Below are positions 48,401-56,008 of a stretch of DNA of 64,000 nucleotides, piece after piece. Positions within the stretch are counted from its first letter, which is position 1, and each line of letters starts with the position of its first letter. The position numbers were made by a program, and so were the translations under genes. Where the stretch lies: the NCBI GenBank assembly GCA_016193395.1, contig JACPSH010000047.1:1-64000 (forward strand). The letters run 5' to 3'. Source of the stretch: Gammaproteobacteria bacterium. GTDB lineage: Bacteria > Pseudomonadota > Gammaproteobacteria > Eutrophobiales > Eutrophobiaceae. A model generated the notes under the pieces. That model searched no databases. It worked only from the letters and a program-made list of their open reading frames with translations, and had not been told where the DNA came from.

Positions 48401-48455
48401 CAGAGACGAGGTCAGCACGACCTTCAATGACCTGATCAGCGTGATTGCGCCCTGA
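45438..48455 (+). CDS. Giant modular tip pseudopilin (PilX/GspK-like N-terminus)
   Basis: 1005 residues from MRESPSFRRLNAAARGQ; the ORF's first 148 codons read through the PilP-like gene out of frame. Prepilin-like segment RGAVLLVFMLVLVVGSSYML lacks Glu at position 5, as in tip-initiating GspK/PilX proteins. A pseudopilin body follows (GYLPCPDQNDDG, GRLPYSTLGL, GEMLWYAVS). From about residue 300 come repeats of the form DF-x-GV-x-x-GD-x-V-x-N-x-TDGS-x-G-x-V at about 303, 385, 460, 634 and 727. The C-terminal 150 residues resume a pilin-like fold. Likely a surface adhesin at the pilus tip. Confidence 0.75.
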   Translation: MRESPSFRRLNAAARGQRGAVLLVFMLVLVVGSSYMLVSRLNEYAQAYAREAQTQSALAEAKQALLFYAMNYPDLNTGLSTIRGPGYLPCPDQNDDGATETNCSDTTGSTLGRLPYSTLGLSELTDSSGEMLWYAVSQNLKYNQSSDYILNSDTPGTISVDGSDDVVAVIIAPGEPVADQSGRRGTAETTALLERDVYDVADQYLEDDNATNGDASYVSESSDDFNDQVVTITRQELMAVVEQRVANEARQALGNYYDEMLALSTENPQRGAYPWLAPFADPKSSPFVLRGTHDGSDDSTNDLDDSSRDFTQWGVAIGDTVWNLTDGSVGVVDTTPTATRLSMSGGLALGTDNDFDDGDEYVVEAKALAGAHAGTATAGSDNLALEDTARDFEEQGVSAGDVVENITDGSSGIVASVDSDTLTVSSLAGGAENDFDLNDSYRVRTNAGQATAGSSGTTLEDTDADFTVMGVQEGDLVHNLTDNSYGRVASGGVAATTLTVDSLEFGTGNQFSTNDYYEIPRFYGSANTPRGLLSIHEPGEAFATGFDVDWSTPSVSPITVTTTASGTNTTYNNGLYYWLLGSSGYSGTVQVPDSGGACTWITEEIADCRGEYVDSNFLTGAVTSTFTSSPYIYVYDTSKNFPSSGVKVGDRILNITTNVAGIISVASTTYPTRVRVTSITGETAFSASVGDSFRIYVAANRSPASGASPSTHTANASTDTAANLVCVDAVDFTSNPAVEPGDVIRDTSDATYGLVMATSWDGTMGCITYTDMIGGGSSTIGIGDYFRISYDFVSERHYLFDVRISGTTSNGGSAIGNNAGMRDRDVCLGYGADCTNSTASNAEFDAGNSATITIEDYDSAATLLGSRTVTAPSSGSPVASIRLDGIDYYLEETEDAIPEWFLKNKWHRFVYAAYSSEYQPGNVGTGCVEGTNCLSLSVPLPADTTLDDRQALVISAGPELSTQASSRLNGALDAYFEDDNAVADDVFSRDEVSTTFNDLISVIAP

Positions 48456-48465
48456 GAATGCCGCA

Positions 48466-49200
48466 ATGCGGATGACCCCGAATCGGCTGCGCGGTTTCTC
48501 GCTGGTCGAGCTGGCGATGGTGCTGTTCATCATTTCGCTGCTTCTCGGCGGTCTGCTCGTGCCGCTGGCCTCGCAACTGGAGGCCCGGCAACGAAATGCC
48601 GCATTGGAACAGCTCGATCTCATAAAGGAGGCGCTCATCGGCTTCGCGATCATCAATGGCAGGCTGCCCTGCTATACGTCAGAAACGGATCCCACCAATG
48701 CATACTATGGCATCGAAGACACGGAAGATCCGGGGAAGACCTGTAACCCGACCGGCCTCACCAGCGACGGAATACTGCCGTGGAAAACGCTGGGAATGGC
48801 CAGCGGCCTGGACCCCTGGGGGATCGAGCGTACCGCCGCTGCGGATCCATGGATTGGCTACTGGCGCTACCGGGTCGACACGACATTCGAGAGCACGTCT
48901 CCGCTGTTTGCGCTCACGGATCAGTCTGGCGAGATGAGCATATGCGATTCAAACGACGTGTTGCTCATATCGACGTCCGAACGTCCTGTCGCGGTCATCT
49001 ATTCGACGGGGGCGGATCAGACGGCCGATGGTCAGAATGCCTCCTACGAAGCAATTCTCACGCCTAGTTCGATCTGCATCACGCCTACCGGGCCGACCTA
49101 TCAGGGTGGAGAAGTCAGCGGCACTTTCGACGACATCACGGTGTGGCTCACCCGCCCGCTACTGTTCAACCGCTTGGTCACCGCCGGAACGCTGCCCTAA
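48466..49200 (+). CDS. Type IV prepilin-like protein
   Basis: About 244 residues with the peptidase site RG|FSLVELAMVLFIISLLLGG, with Glu5 present. The body has paired cysteines and NGRLPCYTSE, GILPWKTLGM and GYWRYRVD, the same layout as the body of the tip pseudopilin upstream. It starts at ATG 48466 (MRMTPNRLRG), 10 bases after the tip gene; the ORF's TTG start overlaps that gene. Probably a minor pilin partnering the tip protein. Confidence 0.85.
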   Translation: MRMTPNRLRGFSLVELAMVLFIISLLLGGLLVPLASQLEARQRNAALEQLDLIKEALIGFAIINGRLPCYTSETDPTNAYYGIEDTEDPGKTCNPTGLTSDGILPWKTLGMASGLDPWGIERTAAADPWIGYWRYRVDTTFESTSPLFALTDQSGEMSICDSNDVLLISTSERPVAVIYSTGADQTADGQNASYEAILTPSSICITPTGPTYQGGEVSGTFDDITVWLTRPLLFNRLVTAGTLP

Positions 49201-49206
49201 CAGATT

Positions 49207-49238
49207 GATGCAAAAGTCCGCCCTTGGACTTTTGCATC
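49207..49238. terminator. GATGCAAAA-type hairpin between prepilin and kinase genes
   Basis: A perfect 13-bp stem GATGCAAAAGTCC/GGACTTTTGCATC with loop GCCCTT lies between two convergent genes. A and T tracts on both arms make a bidirectional terminator plausible. The sequence is shared with hairpins at 2041-2254 and 11838. Confidence 0.65.
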
Positions 49239-49255
49239 TCCCTTCCGATTTCCGT

Positions 49256-50974
49256 TCAACCGGCCGGCGCAGAGGCGGCCGCGCTTGCCGCGGGCGCGGC
49301 GATGCGGTTGCTGAGTTCGAAGCAAACCCGGCCGTCCACGTTCGCCGAAAGGAAAAGCGCGAAGCCCAGCGACTCGGCAAGCCGCGCCACCTGGTACAGT
49401 CCGACGCCCAGGCCGCTGTCTGACGGCAGTGGTTCGTGGAACAACAGCCGCGCCTTCTCCTCCGCCAGGTGCGTCCCGTTATCGCAGATGGAAAGCTGGA
49501 TCAGGCTGCCGTCGCTGTAGAGCGCGACGGTCACCGCGAGTCCGGGCTCGATTTGCGCCTTGTCTTTCACGTTCTCCAGCAAATTTTCGACCACACTGTC
49601 GAACAGGTCCGCGGGAACGGTCGGGTCGCCCGCAATGTCCGACTGGAACCGGGTGGTGCCGCGGCCGCTGCGATTCTGCAGGTCGCGCCACCAATCCTTG
49701 AGGTACACCTCCTCGTACCGGATCACCGCCGGGTCCTGGAGCTTGTCGAGCGCCAGTTGCAGCCGTTGCGTGAGATGGGGCAATTGCCGGCGCAGGAGTT
49801 TCTGCGACACGGATTCGCCGCCGGCCTCCTCCTGCTGGATGATGCTGGTGATCGCCTGGAGCGACTGGAGGAGGTTCTTGATGTCGTGCGTGATCCGCGC
49901 ACCCGTTTCGTAGATGGCCTGCAAGTGAGTACGCTTGGTCAATTCGCGCTGGTGGAGCCGGGCGACGTAGAAATCATCGACGAGGTGCAGCAGCAGCTTG
50001 CAGTGCAGAAACAACGCCCCGCCCAGGGGGGCATGCGTAAAGATCCGGGCAGTCAACCGTTCCATCCGGAATTCGGTGGCGTGTGGTGTGCGGCTTCCGT
50101 GTTCGCCCTGCGATCCCTCCGCCGTCCATGTCACGCCCGCGATCCAGGCGTGGCCGGTCAACTCCTCCATCGCGGAATCCAGGAATTCGTCGGGCGAGGT
50201 GCGTTGCCGGAACAGAACCGACAGCTCGTTCAACCACCGCTCGAAGGGCGTGCCGATGTTGAGAATGGAACGCAACCACAATTGCGACAGGCCGCTGAAG
50301 CGCATGCGCGGCGTCAGCAGCCAGCTGATGGCAAACAGAAACACGCCGATCGCCAGCAGCGTATGCACCAGAGCCAGCAGGTAATCGACGTGGTTGCGGT
50401 ACATGTTGATCAGGCTGCCGATGATGAGCAGCGTCACCAGCGTTGCGGCGGCGATGGCCTGCAGAATGTCGACGGAATGAAGGGCGCGCGCGTCCGATGG
50501 CGCCGACAGCAGGACGACGATGACCGGCATGATCGGGAGCAGCACGCCGAACACGTCGCGGATGTTGCGCGGCAGCGGGATGTCGAACAGTTCCGTAGTA
50601 CAGGCGATCAGCAGTTCGGAAGTCAGGAACGCGAGCACCAGCATGGACAATCCACGCTCCCGGCGGCTGACCGCGACGCGTCCGCCGCAGAACCCGACCA
50701 GCAGGATGAGCCACGCGTACAGCAGCCACCAGTTCATCCAGGTGACGAACGCGAGGGTGAGAAGGATGAAGGCCGTGCCGTTATACCAGGCGAGTTTCTC
50801 GTCGCTGCGCCATACCGGTTGCCAGATGAGGAACAGGCCGAATTGAATCAACATCAGGGACCGCGATGACAGGCTGCCGAAGTCGAACCAGATGGCGCCA
50901 TGCAGGAACTCGAGCATGAGCGCGAGAATGACCGACTCCCGCCGCGCCGCCAGAAATGCAGGGATGCGCTTCAC
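49256..50974 (-). CDS. Membrane sensor histidine kinase (PrsK-like)
   Basis: 572 residues. Seven or eight transmembrane segments occupy about 12-235, a GAF-like region 255-350, then a kinase core with the H-box ARITHDIKNLLQSLQ (about 375), N-box VVENLLENVKDK and G-box DSGLGVGLYQVARLAE. The HDIKN form of the H-box and the multi-TM plus GAF layout recall PrsK. It is the only orphan kinase in the pilus locus and is the likely partner of the sigma54 regulator at 33.4 kb. It is encoded opposite the pilus genes. Confidence 0.85.
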   Translation of the reverse strand: MKRIPAFLAARRESVILALMLEFLHGAIWFDFGSLSSRSLMLIQFGLFLIWQPVWRSDEKLAWYNGTAFILLTLAFVTWMNWWLLYAWLILLVGFCGGRVAVSRRERGLSMLVLAFLTSELLIACTTELFDIPLPRNIRDVFGVLLPIMPVIVVLLSAPSDARALHSVDILQAIAAATLVTLLIIGSLINMYRNHVDYLLALVHTLLAIGVFLFAISWLLTPRMRFSGLSQLWLRSILNIGTPFERWLNELSVLFRQRTSPDEFLDSAMEELTGHAWIAGVTWTAEGSQGEHGSRTPHATEFRMERLTARIFTHAPLGGALFLHCKLLLHLVDDFYVARLHQRELTKRTHLQAIYETGARITHDIKNLLQSLQAITSIIQQEEAGGESVSQKLLRRQLPHLTQRLQLALDKLQDPAVIRYEEVYLKDWWRDLQNRSGRGTTRFQSDIAGDPTVPADLFDSVVENLLENVKDKAQIEPGLAVTVALYSDGSLIQLSICDNGTHLAEEKARLLFHEPLPSDSGLGVGLYQVARLAESLGFALFLSANVDGRVCFELSNRIAAPAASAAASAPAG

Positions 50975-51039
50975 AGTGGCCAGACTGCCCTCACGAATGC
51001 GTAGTGTACAATAGTCGTCTCCCCGGGAGGGTTCCGCCC

Positions 51040-51807
51040 TTGAAGAGTCCCGCCGTTGCGATCGCGTTTTACACTTTCCAGGAAGCGCTGCGGAACCGGC
51101 TGTTTGTCCTCACGCTGGTCGGCCTGGTCTGCCTGCTCGGCGTCACCGAATTCATCGGCGAGCTGGCCGTGACCGAGACGGCCGCGATCCAGGCGCTCAT
51201 TGTCGGCAGCGGCATGCGCCTGTTCGCCGTGTGCACGGTCTCGCTGTTCGTGATCACCAGCACCGTGCGCGAGTTCAATGACAAGGGATTCGAGCTGCTC
51301 CTGTCCCTGCCGATCCCCAGGTACAGCTATTTCCTGGGCAAATTCGCCGGCTTCATGCTGCTCGCGTTCGTGATCGCCGTTGCCGCCGCGATTCTGCTCC
51401 TGCTCTACAGCAACGTCGCGGTGGTCTCCCTCTGGCTGGTGTCGCTGGTATCCGAGCTTGCCATCATGATCGCGCTGAGTCTCCTGCTGCTGCTCACCTT
51501 CAGCAACATCACCGTTTCCTTCATGCTCGCGCTGGCGTTCTATCTGCTCTCGCGCAGCCTGTCCGCGATCCAGCTTATCGCCCACAGCCCGATACTCGAA
51601 TCCGATACGCTGTCGCAGGCATTCATGAATCGGCTGGTGGATGCCATCGCCTTCCTCATGCCGGAACTGCACCGTTTCACGCGCAGCGACTGGCTGGTTC
51701 ATGGCGCCTCCTGGCAGGACCTGGGTGTCGTAGGCGTGCAGACGTTGATCTATGTGGTGCTCCTGTCCGCAGCCGGCCTGTTCGACCTCTACCGGAAGGA
51801 TCTTTGA
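51040..51807 (+). CDS. ABC-2 type transporter permease
   Basis: Six predicted membrane helices in 255 residues. The start is the TTG of MKSPAVAIAFYTFQEALRNR, preceded by GGGAGGG at the right spacing; the ORF's earlier 28 codons overlap the kinase promoter. The FYTFQEALRNRLF opening and REFNDKGFELLLSLPIPR cytoplasmic loop are typical of ABC-2 permeases. The nearest ATPase is at 55204. Inside a pilus locus, a PilH/PilI-like exporter is a possibility. Confidence 0.8.
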   Translation: MKSPAVAIAFYTFQEALRNRLFVLTLVGLVCLLGVTEFIGELAVTETAAIQALIVGSGMRLFAVCTVSLFVITSTVREFNDKGFELLLSLPIPRYSYFLGKFAGFMLLAFVIAVAAAILLLLYSNVAVVSLWLVSLVSELAIMIALSLLLLLTFSNITVSFMLALAFYLLSRSLSAIQLIAHSPILESDTLSQAFMNRLVDAIAFLMPELHRFTRSDWLVHGASWQDLGVVGVQTLIYVVLLSAAGLFDLYRKDL

Positions 51808-51810
51808 CGC

Positions 51811-51965
51811 GGACCATTCGTGGGCGATGGCGGGATGAGACGGCCGGGTCCTGTCAGCAGGTACCCCTGTCCGTACTCGCTCGGTCCCCACGCTTGCGTG
51901 CGGAGCAGGGGCACCCGGCGCCACCCGGCCGATCTGCGAATCGCGGTTCATGAATAATCCGGACC
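51811..51965 (-). repeat. Interspersed hairpin repeat, copy D
   Basis: A-type core in reverse orientation: CGGCCGGGTCCTGTCAGC, CGTACTCGCTCGG, GCGTGCGGAGCAGGGG and CGCCACCCGGCCG. The ends are GGACCATTCGTG and TTCATGAATAATCCGGACC, an imperfect inverted pair close to the termini of copy E. It fills the gap between the ABC permease and the TPR-like gene, and its right end lies immediately before the latter's ATG. Confidence 0.72.
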
Positions 51966-51966
51966 G

Positions 51967-52695
51967 ATGATGCTGCGTTTCGCAAGGCTGGTGCTGCGCA
52001 GTGAACGGCCCACCGCGGAGGTTCCGGTGCCGGTCATCGCGGCCCTGTTGATCGCGTTGATTGCGCAGATCGCCTGGCACGGACTGCGCCCGCCGCCCGC
52101 GGCGGCTGCGGAGGACCTGCCCGAACCTCCGGCGTACGAGGTGCTCAACGCGATCGCCTTCGGCGAACCCGCGTCACTATCGCGTTTCCTCATGTTGTGG
52201 CTGCAGGCCTTCGACAACCAGCCCGGCATCAGCGTTCCTTTCAGGCGGCTCGATTATGAACGCGTGCGATCCTGGCTGGGCGTGATCCTGCGGCTCGACC
52301 CGCGCTCGGCCTACCCGCTGCTCTGCGCCGCGCGCATATACAGCAAGGTTGCCGACGAGGAGCGCAAACGCATCATGCTGGATTTCGTGCGCGAGGAGTT
52401 CCTGAAAGATGCCGACGTACGCTGGCCGTGGATGGCGCACGCGGTATTCGTCGCCAAACACGAGTTGCGCGATCTTGACCTGGCGCTGGCGCTCGCCCGT
52501 GAGCTGCGGTTGCATGCCACGGCCGTGACGGTGCCCACCTGGGCGCGGCAGATGGAATTGTTCGTGCTGGAGGAGCTGGGCGATATCGAGGGCGCGAAAG
52601 TGCTGCTTGGCGGTCTGATCGAAAGCGGCGCGGTCAAAGATCCCCACGAGCTCCGCTTCCTGATGGGGCGGCTGGATATCAGGGGGTCGGAGTGA
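51967..52695 (+). CDS. Membrane-anchored helical-repeat protein
   Basis: 242 residues with one N-terminal membrane helix (about 22-40: VIAALLIALIAQIAWHG), a Pro/Ala linker, then an all-helical region with TPR-like units (for example LDLALALARELRLHA and GDIEGAKVLLGGLIESG). No named family recognised. It lies between the ABC permease and a cyclase and ends one base from the convergent cyclase stop. The ATG directly abuts repeat copy D and has no Shine-Dalgarno. It may be the third part of the ABC system. Confidence 0.65.
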   Translation: MMLRFARLVLRSERPTAEVPVPVIAALLIALIAQIAWHGLRPPPAAAAEDLPEPPAYEVLNAIAFGEPASLSRFLMLWLQAFDNQPGISVPFRRLDYERVRSWLGVILRLDPRSAYPLLCAARIYSKVADEERKRIMLDFVREEFLKDADVRWPWMAHAVFVAKHELRDLDLALALARELRLHATAVTVPTWARQMELFVLEELGDIEGAKVLLGGLIESGAVKDPHELRFLMGRLDIRGSE

Positions 52696-52696
52696 C

Positions 52697-53938
52697 TTAT
52701 TTCCTTGCTTCGGCAATCTTGCCGAGCATGGCGGCGTAGTAACCTTCGTCCTTTTCGTCCCGCTGCAATTCCTGGAATATCGCCGTAGCCGCGGCGTAGT
52801 CCTCCGCGAACAGGGCTTCGATGCCTTTCTCGTGCATCGCGAGCTGCTGGCGCAGCAGGTCGTTCAAATCGCCTTCCAGGCACAAAGGCTGGTAGATGCG
52901 GGTGCGGTTGTGCTTGCCGCGCACCTGCACGACGTCCAGCGTGCGGAACGCGACGCCGGCGCAATCCTGCCGCGTCGATTCGCTGACAATCGTCGGCACG
53001 TGGTAGTCGCGCGTCAGCGTTTCCAGCCTGGAAGCGAGGTTGACCGCGTCCCCGACCACGGTGTAGGCCACGCGGTACTTCGAGCCCAGGTTGCCGACGT
53101 TCATCATGCCGGTGTTCATGCCAATGCCCATGGTGGGGCCGGGCCAACCCCGGCGCATGAAGGTCTCGGCGAGCTGCTTGATCGCCCGGTGCATCTCGAA
53201 ACTGGCGAGCACCGCGCGCTGGGCGTGTTCGGCCATCGGCAGCGGCGCGCCCCAGAACGCCATGATCGAATCGCCGATGTACTTGTCAATGGTCGCGCCG
53301 TAGCGGAACAGCACCTCGGTCATCGCGGTGAAATACTCGTTGAGCAGCAGGGTAAGCTGCCTGGGGTTGAGCTGTTCCGCCACGCCGGAAAAATTCTGCA
53401 GATCGCAGAAGAACACCGTCATGCGGCGCGATTCTCCGTCGAGCGAGATGCGCTGCGGGTGCCTGCTGATTTCCGCGACCAGTTGCGGCGGGATGAACTG
53501 CCCGAATACGGAAAGAATTTGCTGTTTTGAGCGGGTTTCCCGGAAGAAACTCAGCAGCAGGTTCAGCATGTAGATCGTGCCGAGCGTGAGGATGCTGAAT
53601 TCCATGGGCAGGCCTGCCCCGGAGCCCGTGCCGTAAACGCCGAGGTAAAGCGACGGCAGGATCGCCGCCAGCGTGACGAGAGATGAGCGCATCGGATTCA
53701 GCAGCGGCAGCGCGAAACACAGGGCGAGCCCCGTGACCACGAGCACGACGAATTCCGCTGAACCGGCCAGGCCCGGCGGAAGCAATCCCTGCTGTTCGAA
53801 TGGCCACATGCGCAGCCGTAGCAGGCTGCCGGCATGGGGGTGGAACTCGACGAGTCCCAGCGCATTGCTGAGGAAGACCAGAAATACAAAGGTGACGATC
53901 GCGATCTGAGCCGCGTTCTGGCGCAGTGGGGTGGACAT
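52697..53938 (-). CDS. Class III adenylate/guanylate cyclase, membrane-bound
   Basis: 413 residues. Four hydrophobic segments lie within about 10-150, with only a short first periplasmic loop. A cyclase domain (about 180-330) holds metal Asp residues in VFFCDLQNFSG and KYIGDSIMAFWGAP and the transition-state Asn/Arg in GDAVNLASRLE. The N-terminus looks like a CHASE2 cyclase that has kept the last helices but lost the sensor. Probably makes cAMP. It is divergent from the pilin gene; cAMP often controls pilus genes, but no CRP site was identified. Confidence 0.88.
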   Translation of the reverse strand: MSTPLRQNAAQIAIVTFVFLVFLSNALGLVEFHPHAGSLLRLRMWPFEQQGLLPPGLAGSAEFVVLVVTGLALCFALPLLNPMRSSLVTLAAILPSLYLGVYGTGSGAGLPMEFSILTLGTIYMLNLLLSFFRETRSKQQILSVFGQFIPPQLVAEISRHPQRISLDGESRRMTVFFCDLQNFSGVAEQLNPRQLTLLLNEYFTAMTEVLFRYGATIDKYIGDSIMAFWGAPLPMAEHAQRAVLASFEMHRAIKQLAETFMRRGWPGPTMGIGMNTGMMNVGNLGSKYRVAYTVVGDAVNLASRLETLTRDYHVPTIVSESTRQDCAGVAFRTLDVVQVRGKHNRTRIYQPLCLEGDLNDLLRQQLAMHEKGIEALFAEDYAAATAIFQELQRDEKDEGYYAAMLGKIAEARK

Positions 53939-54253
53939 GGGGATGGAAGGGTGCCTTGTGGGGGATCCCTGTTGCGGGGCGGAACCGCGGTTCGCGTTGC
54001 CGTTTGCGGCACTCAGAGGCAGTTTAGCAGCCGCCCACCGCGCCAGAAACCACGCCCGCCGGCGCCGGGTTCAGGGCTCGGATGGACATGCGCCCGGCAA
54101 TCCGGAGCGGAGGCTGCACCGTTGCGCAGGGTGTTTCAGGGCAGTTCAATCTGACGAACTTTCGACGATTCCGTCCGGGGCCAAACGCTGAGATACCGAT
54201 TCAGGCACCCTTGTGTGCAATGCAATACGCATAGTAATCAACAAGATATGGAC

Positions 54254-54268
54254 ATGGCATGGATAGTG
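54254..54268 (+). promoter_or_regulatory. Sigma54 promoter of the pilin gene
   Basis: TGGCATGGATAGTGC matches the sigma54 consensus TGGCACG-N4-TTGC, with the invariant GG and GC at the required spacing and only two mismatches in the consensus positions. It lies 42 bases before the pilin ATG. The rest of 53939-54253 shows no ORF; activator sites for the NtrC-type regulator would be expected there. Confidence 0.75.
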
Positions 54269-54309
54269 CCTTAAGGTGAAGCAAAGCATTTTTCAGCGAG
54301 GACAGAACC

Positions 54310-55095
54310 ATGATTTCGCGTATAGAGAAAGGCTTCACCCTGGTTGAAATCGCCATCGTGCTGGTGGTTATCGGGCTCCTGCTTGGCGGGATCCTGAAGG
54401 GCCAGCAGCTCATCAACAGCGCCCGCGTGCGCAACCTGGCGGACCAGAATTCCGGCGTCCAGGCGGCCTACTACGGGTTCATCGATCGGTTCCGCAACGT
54501 ACCGGGCGACATGGATCCGACGAATGCCTGTACGCAGGTCGGCACCGGTGTCGATAGAGGCGGTACCTGTGCCACGCCGGCCAACGCCCCGGGCGGCGAC
54601 GCCAATGGACGGATCGATACAATTGCCGAAGCCGGCGCCGTCTGGCCGCACATGTCGGCGGCGGGTTTCCTGACCGGGACGTATTCCGGCCAGTCCGCCG
54701 GCACCACCCTCCTGACGGCCGCCACCTATCCGAATGCCGTTGCGCTGGGCGCCGTGCCGCCGAATGCATTCCAGGGGCCGATTCTTCTGGCGCACTCGAC
54801 CGACTATGTACAAGGCGCGCAAAACTCCCGCGCGACAATTGTCCGCCTCTCCTATTCCTTCGGCGGCAATATTCCCGTGCCCATCCTCAGGGATCTGGAC
54901 CAGAAACTGGACGACGGTATTGCGGGAAGTGGTGTGGTGGTTTCGGCCGCGGAGGCCGCTTCAGGAACTCAGGGTACCTTTGGCGCGGTCACGGATTTCA
55001 CGGCTGGCACCAGCAACTGTCTCAATACGGCCAATCCGGCCACGTGGAACGTGGACAGCTCGAACCAGACCTGTAACGGCATATTTCTTTATTGA
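54310..55095 (+). CDS. Type IV prepilin, probable major pilin
   Basis: 261 residues. A 7-residue leader MISRIEKG precedes FTLVEIAIVLVVIGLLLGGIL, a classic type III prepilin cleavage site with Glu5. The mature part begins with KGQQLINSARVRNL. Two cysteines near the C-terminus (SNCLNTANPATW and QTCNGIFLY) would form the D-loop disulfide. It stands alone with its own sigma54 promoter, AGGAC before the ATG, and a strong terminator, all fitting a highly expressed structural pilin. Confidence 0.88.
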   Translation: MISRIEKGFTLVEIAIVLVVIGLLLGGILKGQQLINSARVRNLADQNSGVQAAYYGFIDRFRNVPGDMDPTNACTQVGTGVDRGGTCATPANAPGGDANGRIDTIAEAGAVWPHMSAAGFLTGTYSGQSAGTTLLTAATYPNAVALGAVPPNAFQGPILLAHSTDYVQGAQNSRATIVRLSYSFGGNIPVPILRDLDQKLDDGIAGSGVVVSAAEAASGTQGTFGAVTDFTAGTSNCLNTANPATWNVDSSNQTCNGIFLY

Positions 55096-55120
55096 TCGGC
55101 CTTGTCCGGCTGAAAGCAAA

Positions 55121-55148
55121 CAGAAGGCCCGCGCATGCGGGCCTTCTG
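55121..55148 (+). terminator. Intrinsic terminator of the pilin gene
   Basis: A perfect 12-bp stem CAGAAGGCCCGC/GCGGGCCTTCTG with loop GCAT lies 25 bases after the pilin stop; T-rich sequence ending in TTTTT follows. A second small palindrome, GGCCGGATTCATCCGGCC (55174-55191), just after it resembles two terminal ends of the interspersed repeat family placed head to head. Confidence 0.8.
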
Positions 55149-55203
55149 CGTTGCAGTTGCCTTGTTTTTGTATGGCCGGATTCATCCGGCCGGGTAGCAT
55201 GCA

Positions 55204-55920
55204 ATGAGTGATTCTGCGATCCAGATCGAGGGTGTGCACAAACGCTACGGCGCCAACCAGGTGCTGCGCGGCGTCGACCTCTCGATCGGGCGCGGGGAAT
55301 TCTTCGGCCTGGTCGGCGTGAATGGCGCCGGCAAGACGACGTTGATGAAGTGCTTGCTGGATTTTGCGCGTGCCGATGCCGGCGCCCTGTCGCTGTTCGG
55401 CATAACGCACACGGAGCCGCGCGCGCGCGCGGCGCTGGCCTATCTCCCGGAGAAGTTCACACCGCCGTATTACCTGGGCGGCGACGACTTTCTGCGGTAT
55501 ATGGCCGAGTTGTATGGTATTTCCATTTCCCCAGCGGCACTCGATTCCCTGCTGCCTATCGTCGATCTGGATCGCGTGGCGTTGCAGAAACCGGTGCGGC
55601 AGTTGTCCAAAGGGACGGCGCAGAAACTCGGCATCCTCGCCTGCCTGTCGAGCGGCCGGAAGCTCCTGGTGATGGACGAGCCGATGAGCGGTCTCGATCC
55701 CAAGGTCCGGGCGCGCCTCAAGCAACACCTGCTGCGGCTCAAGGCCGAGGGACGAACCTTGTTTTTCAGCACGCACCTGCTGCATGACGCGGAAACCCTT
55801 TGTGACCGCGTGGCCATTTTGCACGGCGGCCGGGTGCGCTTCACCGGCTCGCCCGCGCAATGTTGCCGGGAGTTCGGAACCGGCGACTTCGAGCAGGCCT
55901 ATCTCCGCTGCGTGGGATGA
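55204..55920 (+). CDS. ABC transporter ATP-binding protein
   Basis: 238 residues with Walker A GVNGAGKTTLMK (about 42), signature LSKGTAQKLG (a LSGGQ variant seen in ABC-2 type ATPases), Walker B LLVMDEPMSGLDPK and the switch His in FFSTHLLHDAE. It is separated from the permease at 51.0 kb by two genes, and no other permease is nearby, so the two are the probable pair. The permease loop and this subclass agree with an ABC-2 exporter. Confidence 0.88.
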   Translation: MSDSAIQIEGVHKRYGANQVLRGVDLSIGRGEFFGLVGVNGAGKTTLMKCLLDFARADAGALSLFGITHTEPRARAALAYLPEKFTPPYYLGGDDFLRYMAELYGISISPAALDSLLPIVDLDRVALQKPVRQLSKGTAQKLGILACLSSGRKLLVMDEPMSGLDPKVRARLKQHLLRLKAEGRTLFFSTHLLHDAETLCDRVAILHGGRVRFTGSPAQCCREFGTGDFEQAYLRCVG

Positions 55921-56008
55921 ATCACTGGCGCCGCCGCCGGCTGCGGAACCTGCCCGCCCCACCGGTGCTATACTGACGACCCTTCACGCTCACGTCCTCG
56001 AATCAGTC

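Noticed and set aside
49436-50869. 477-aa plus-strand ORF opposite the histidine kinase
   Set aside because: Low-complexity Gln/Arg/Asp-rich shadow with no domain; the kinase frame has H, N and G boxes.
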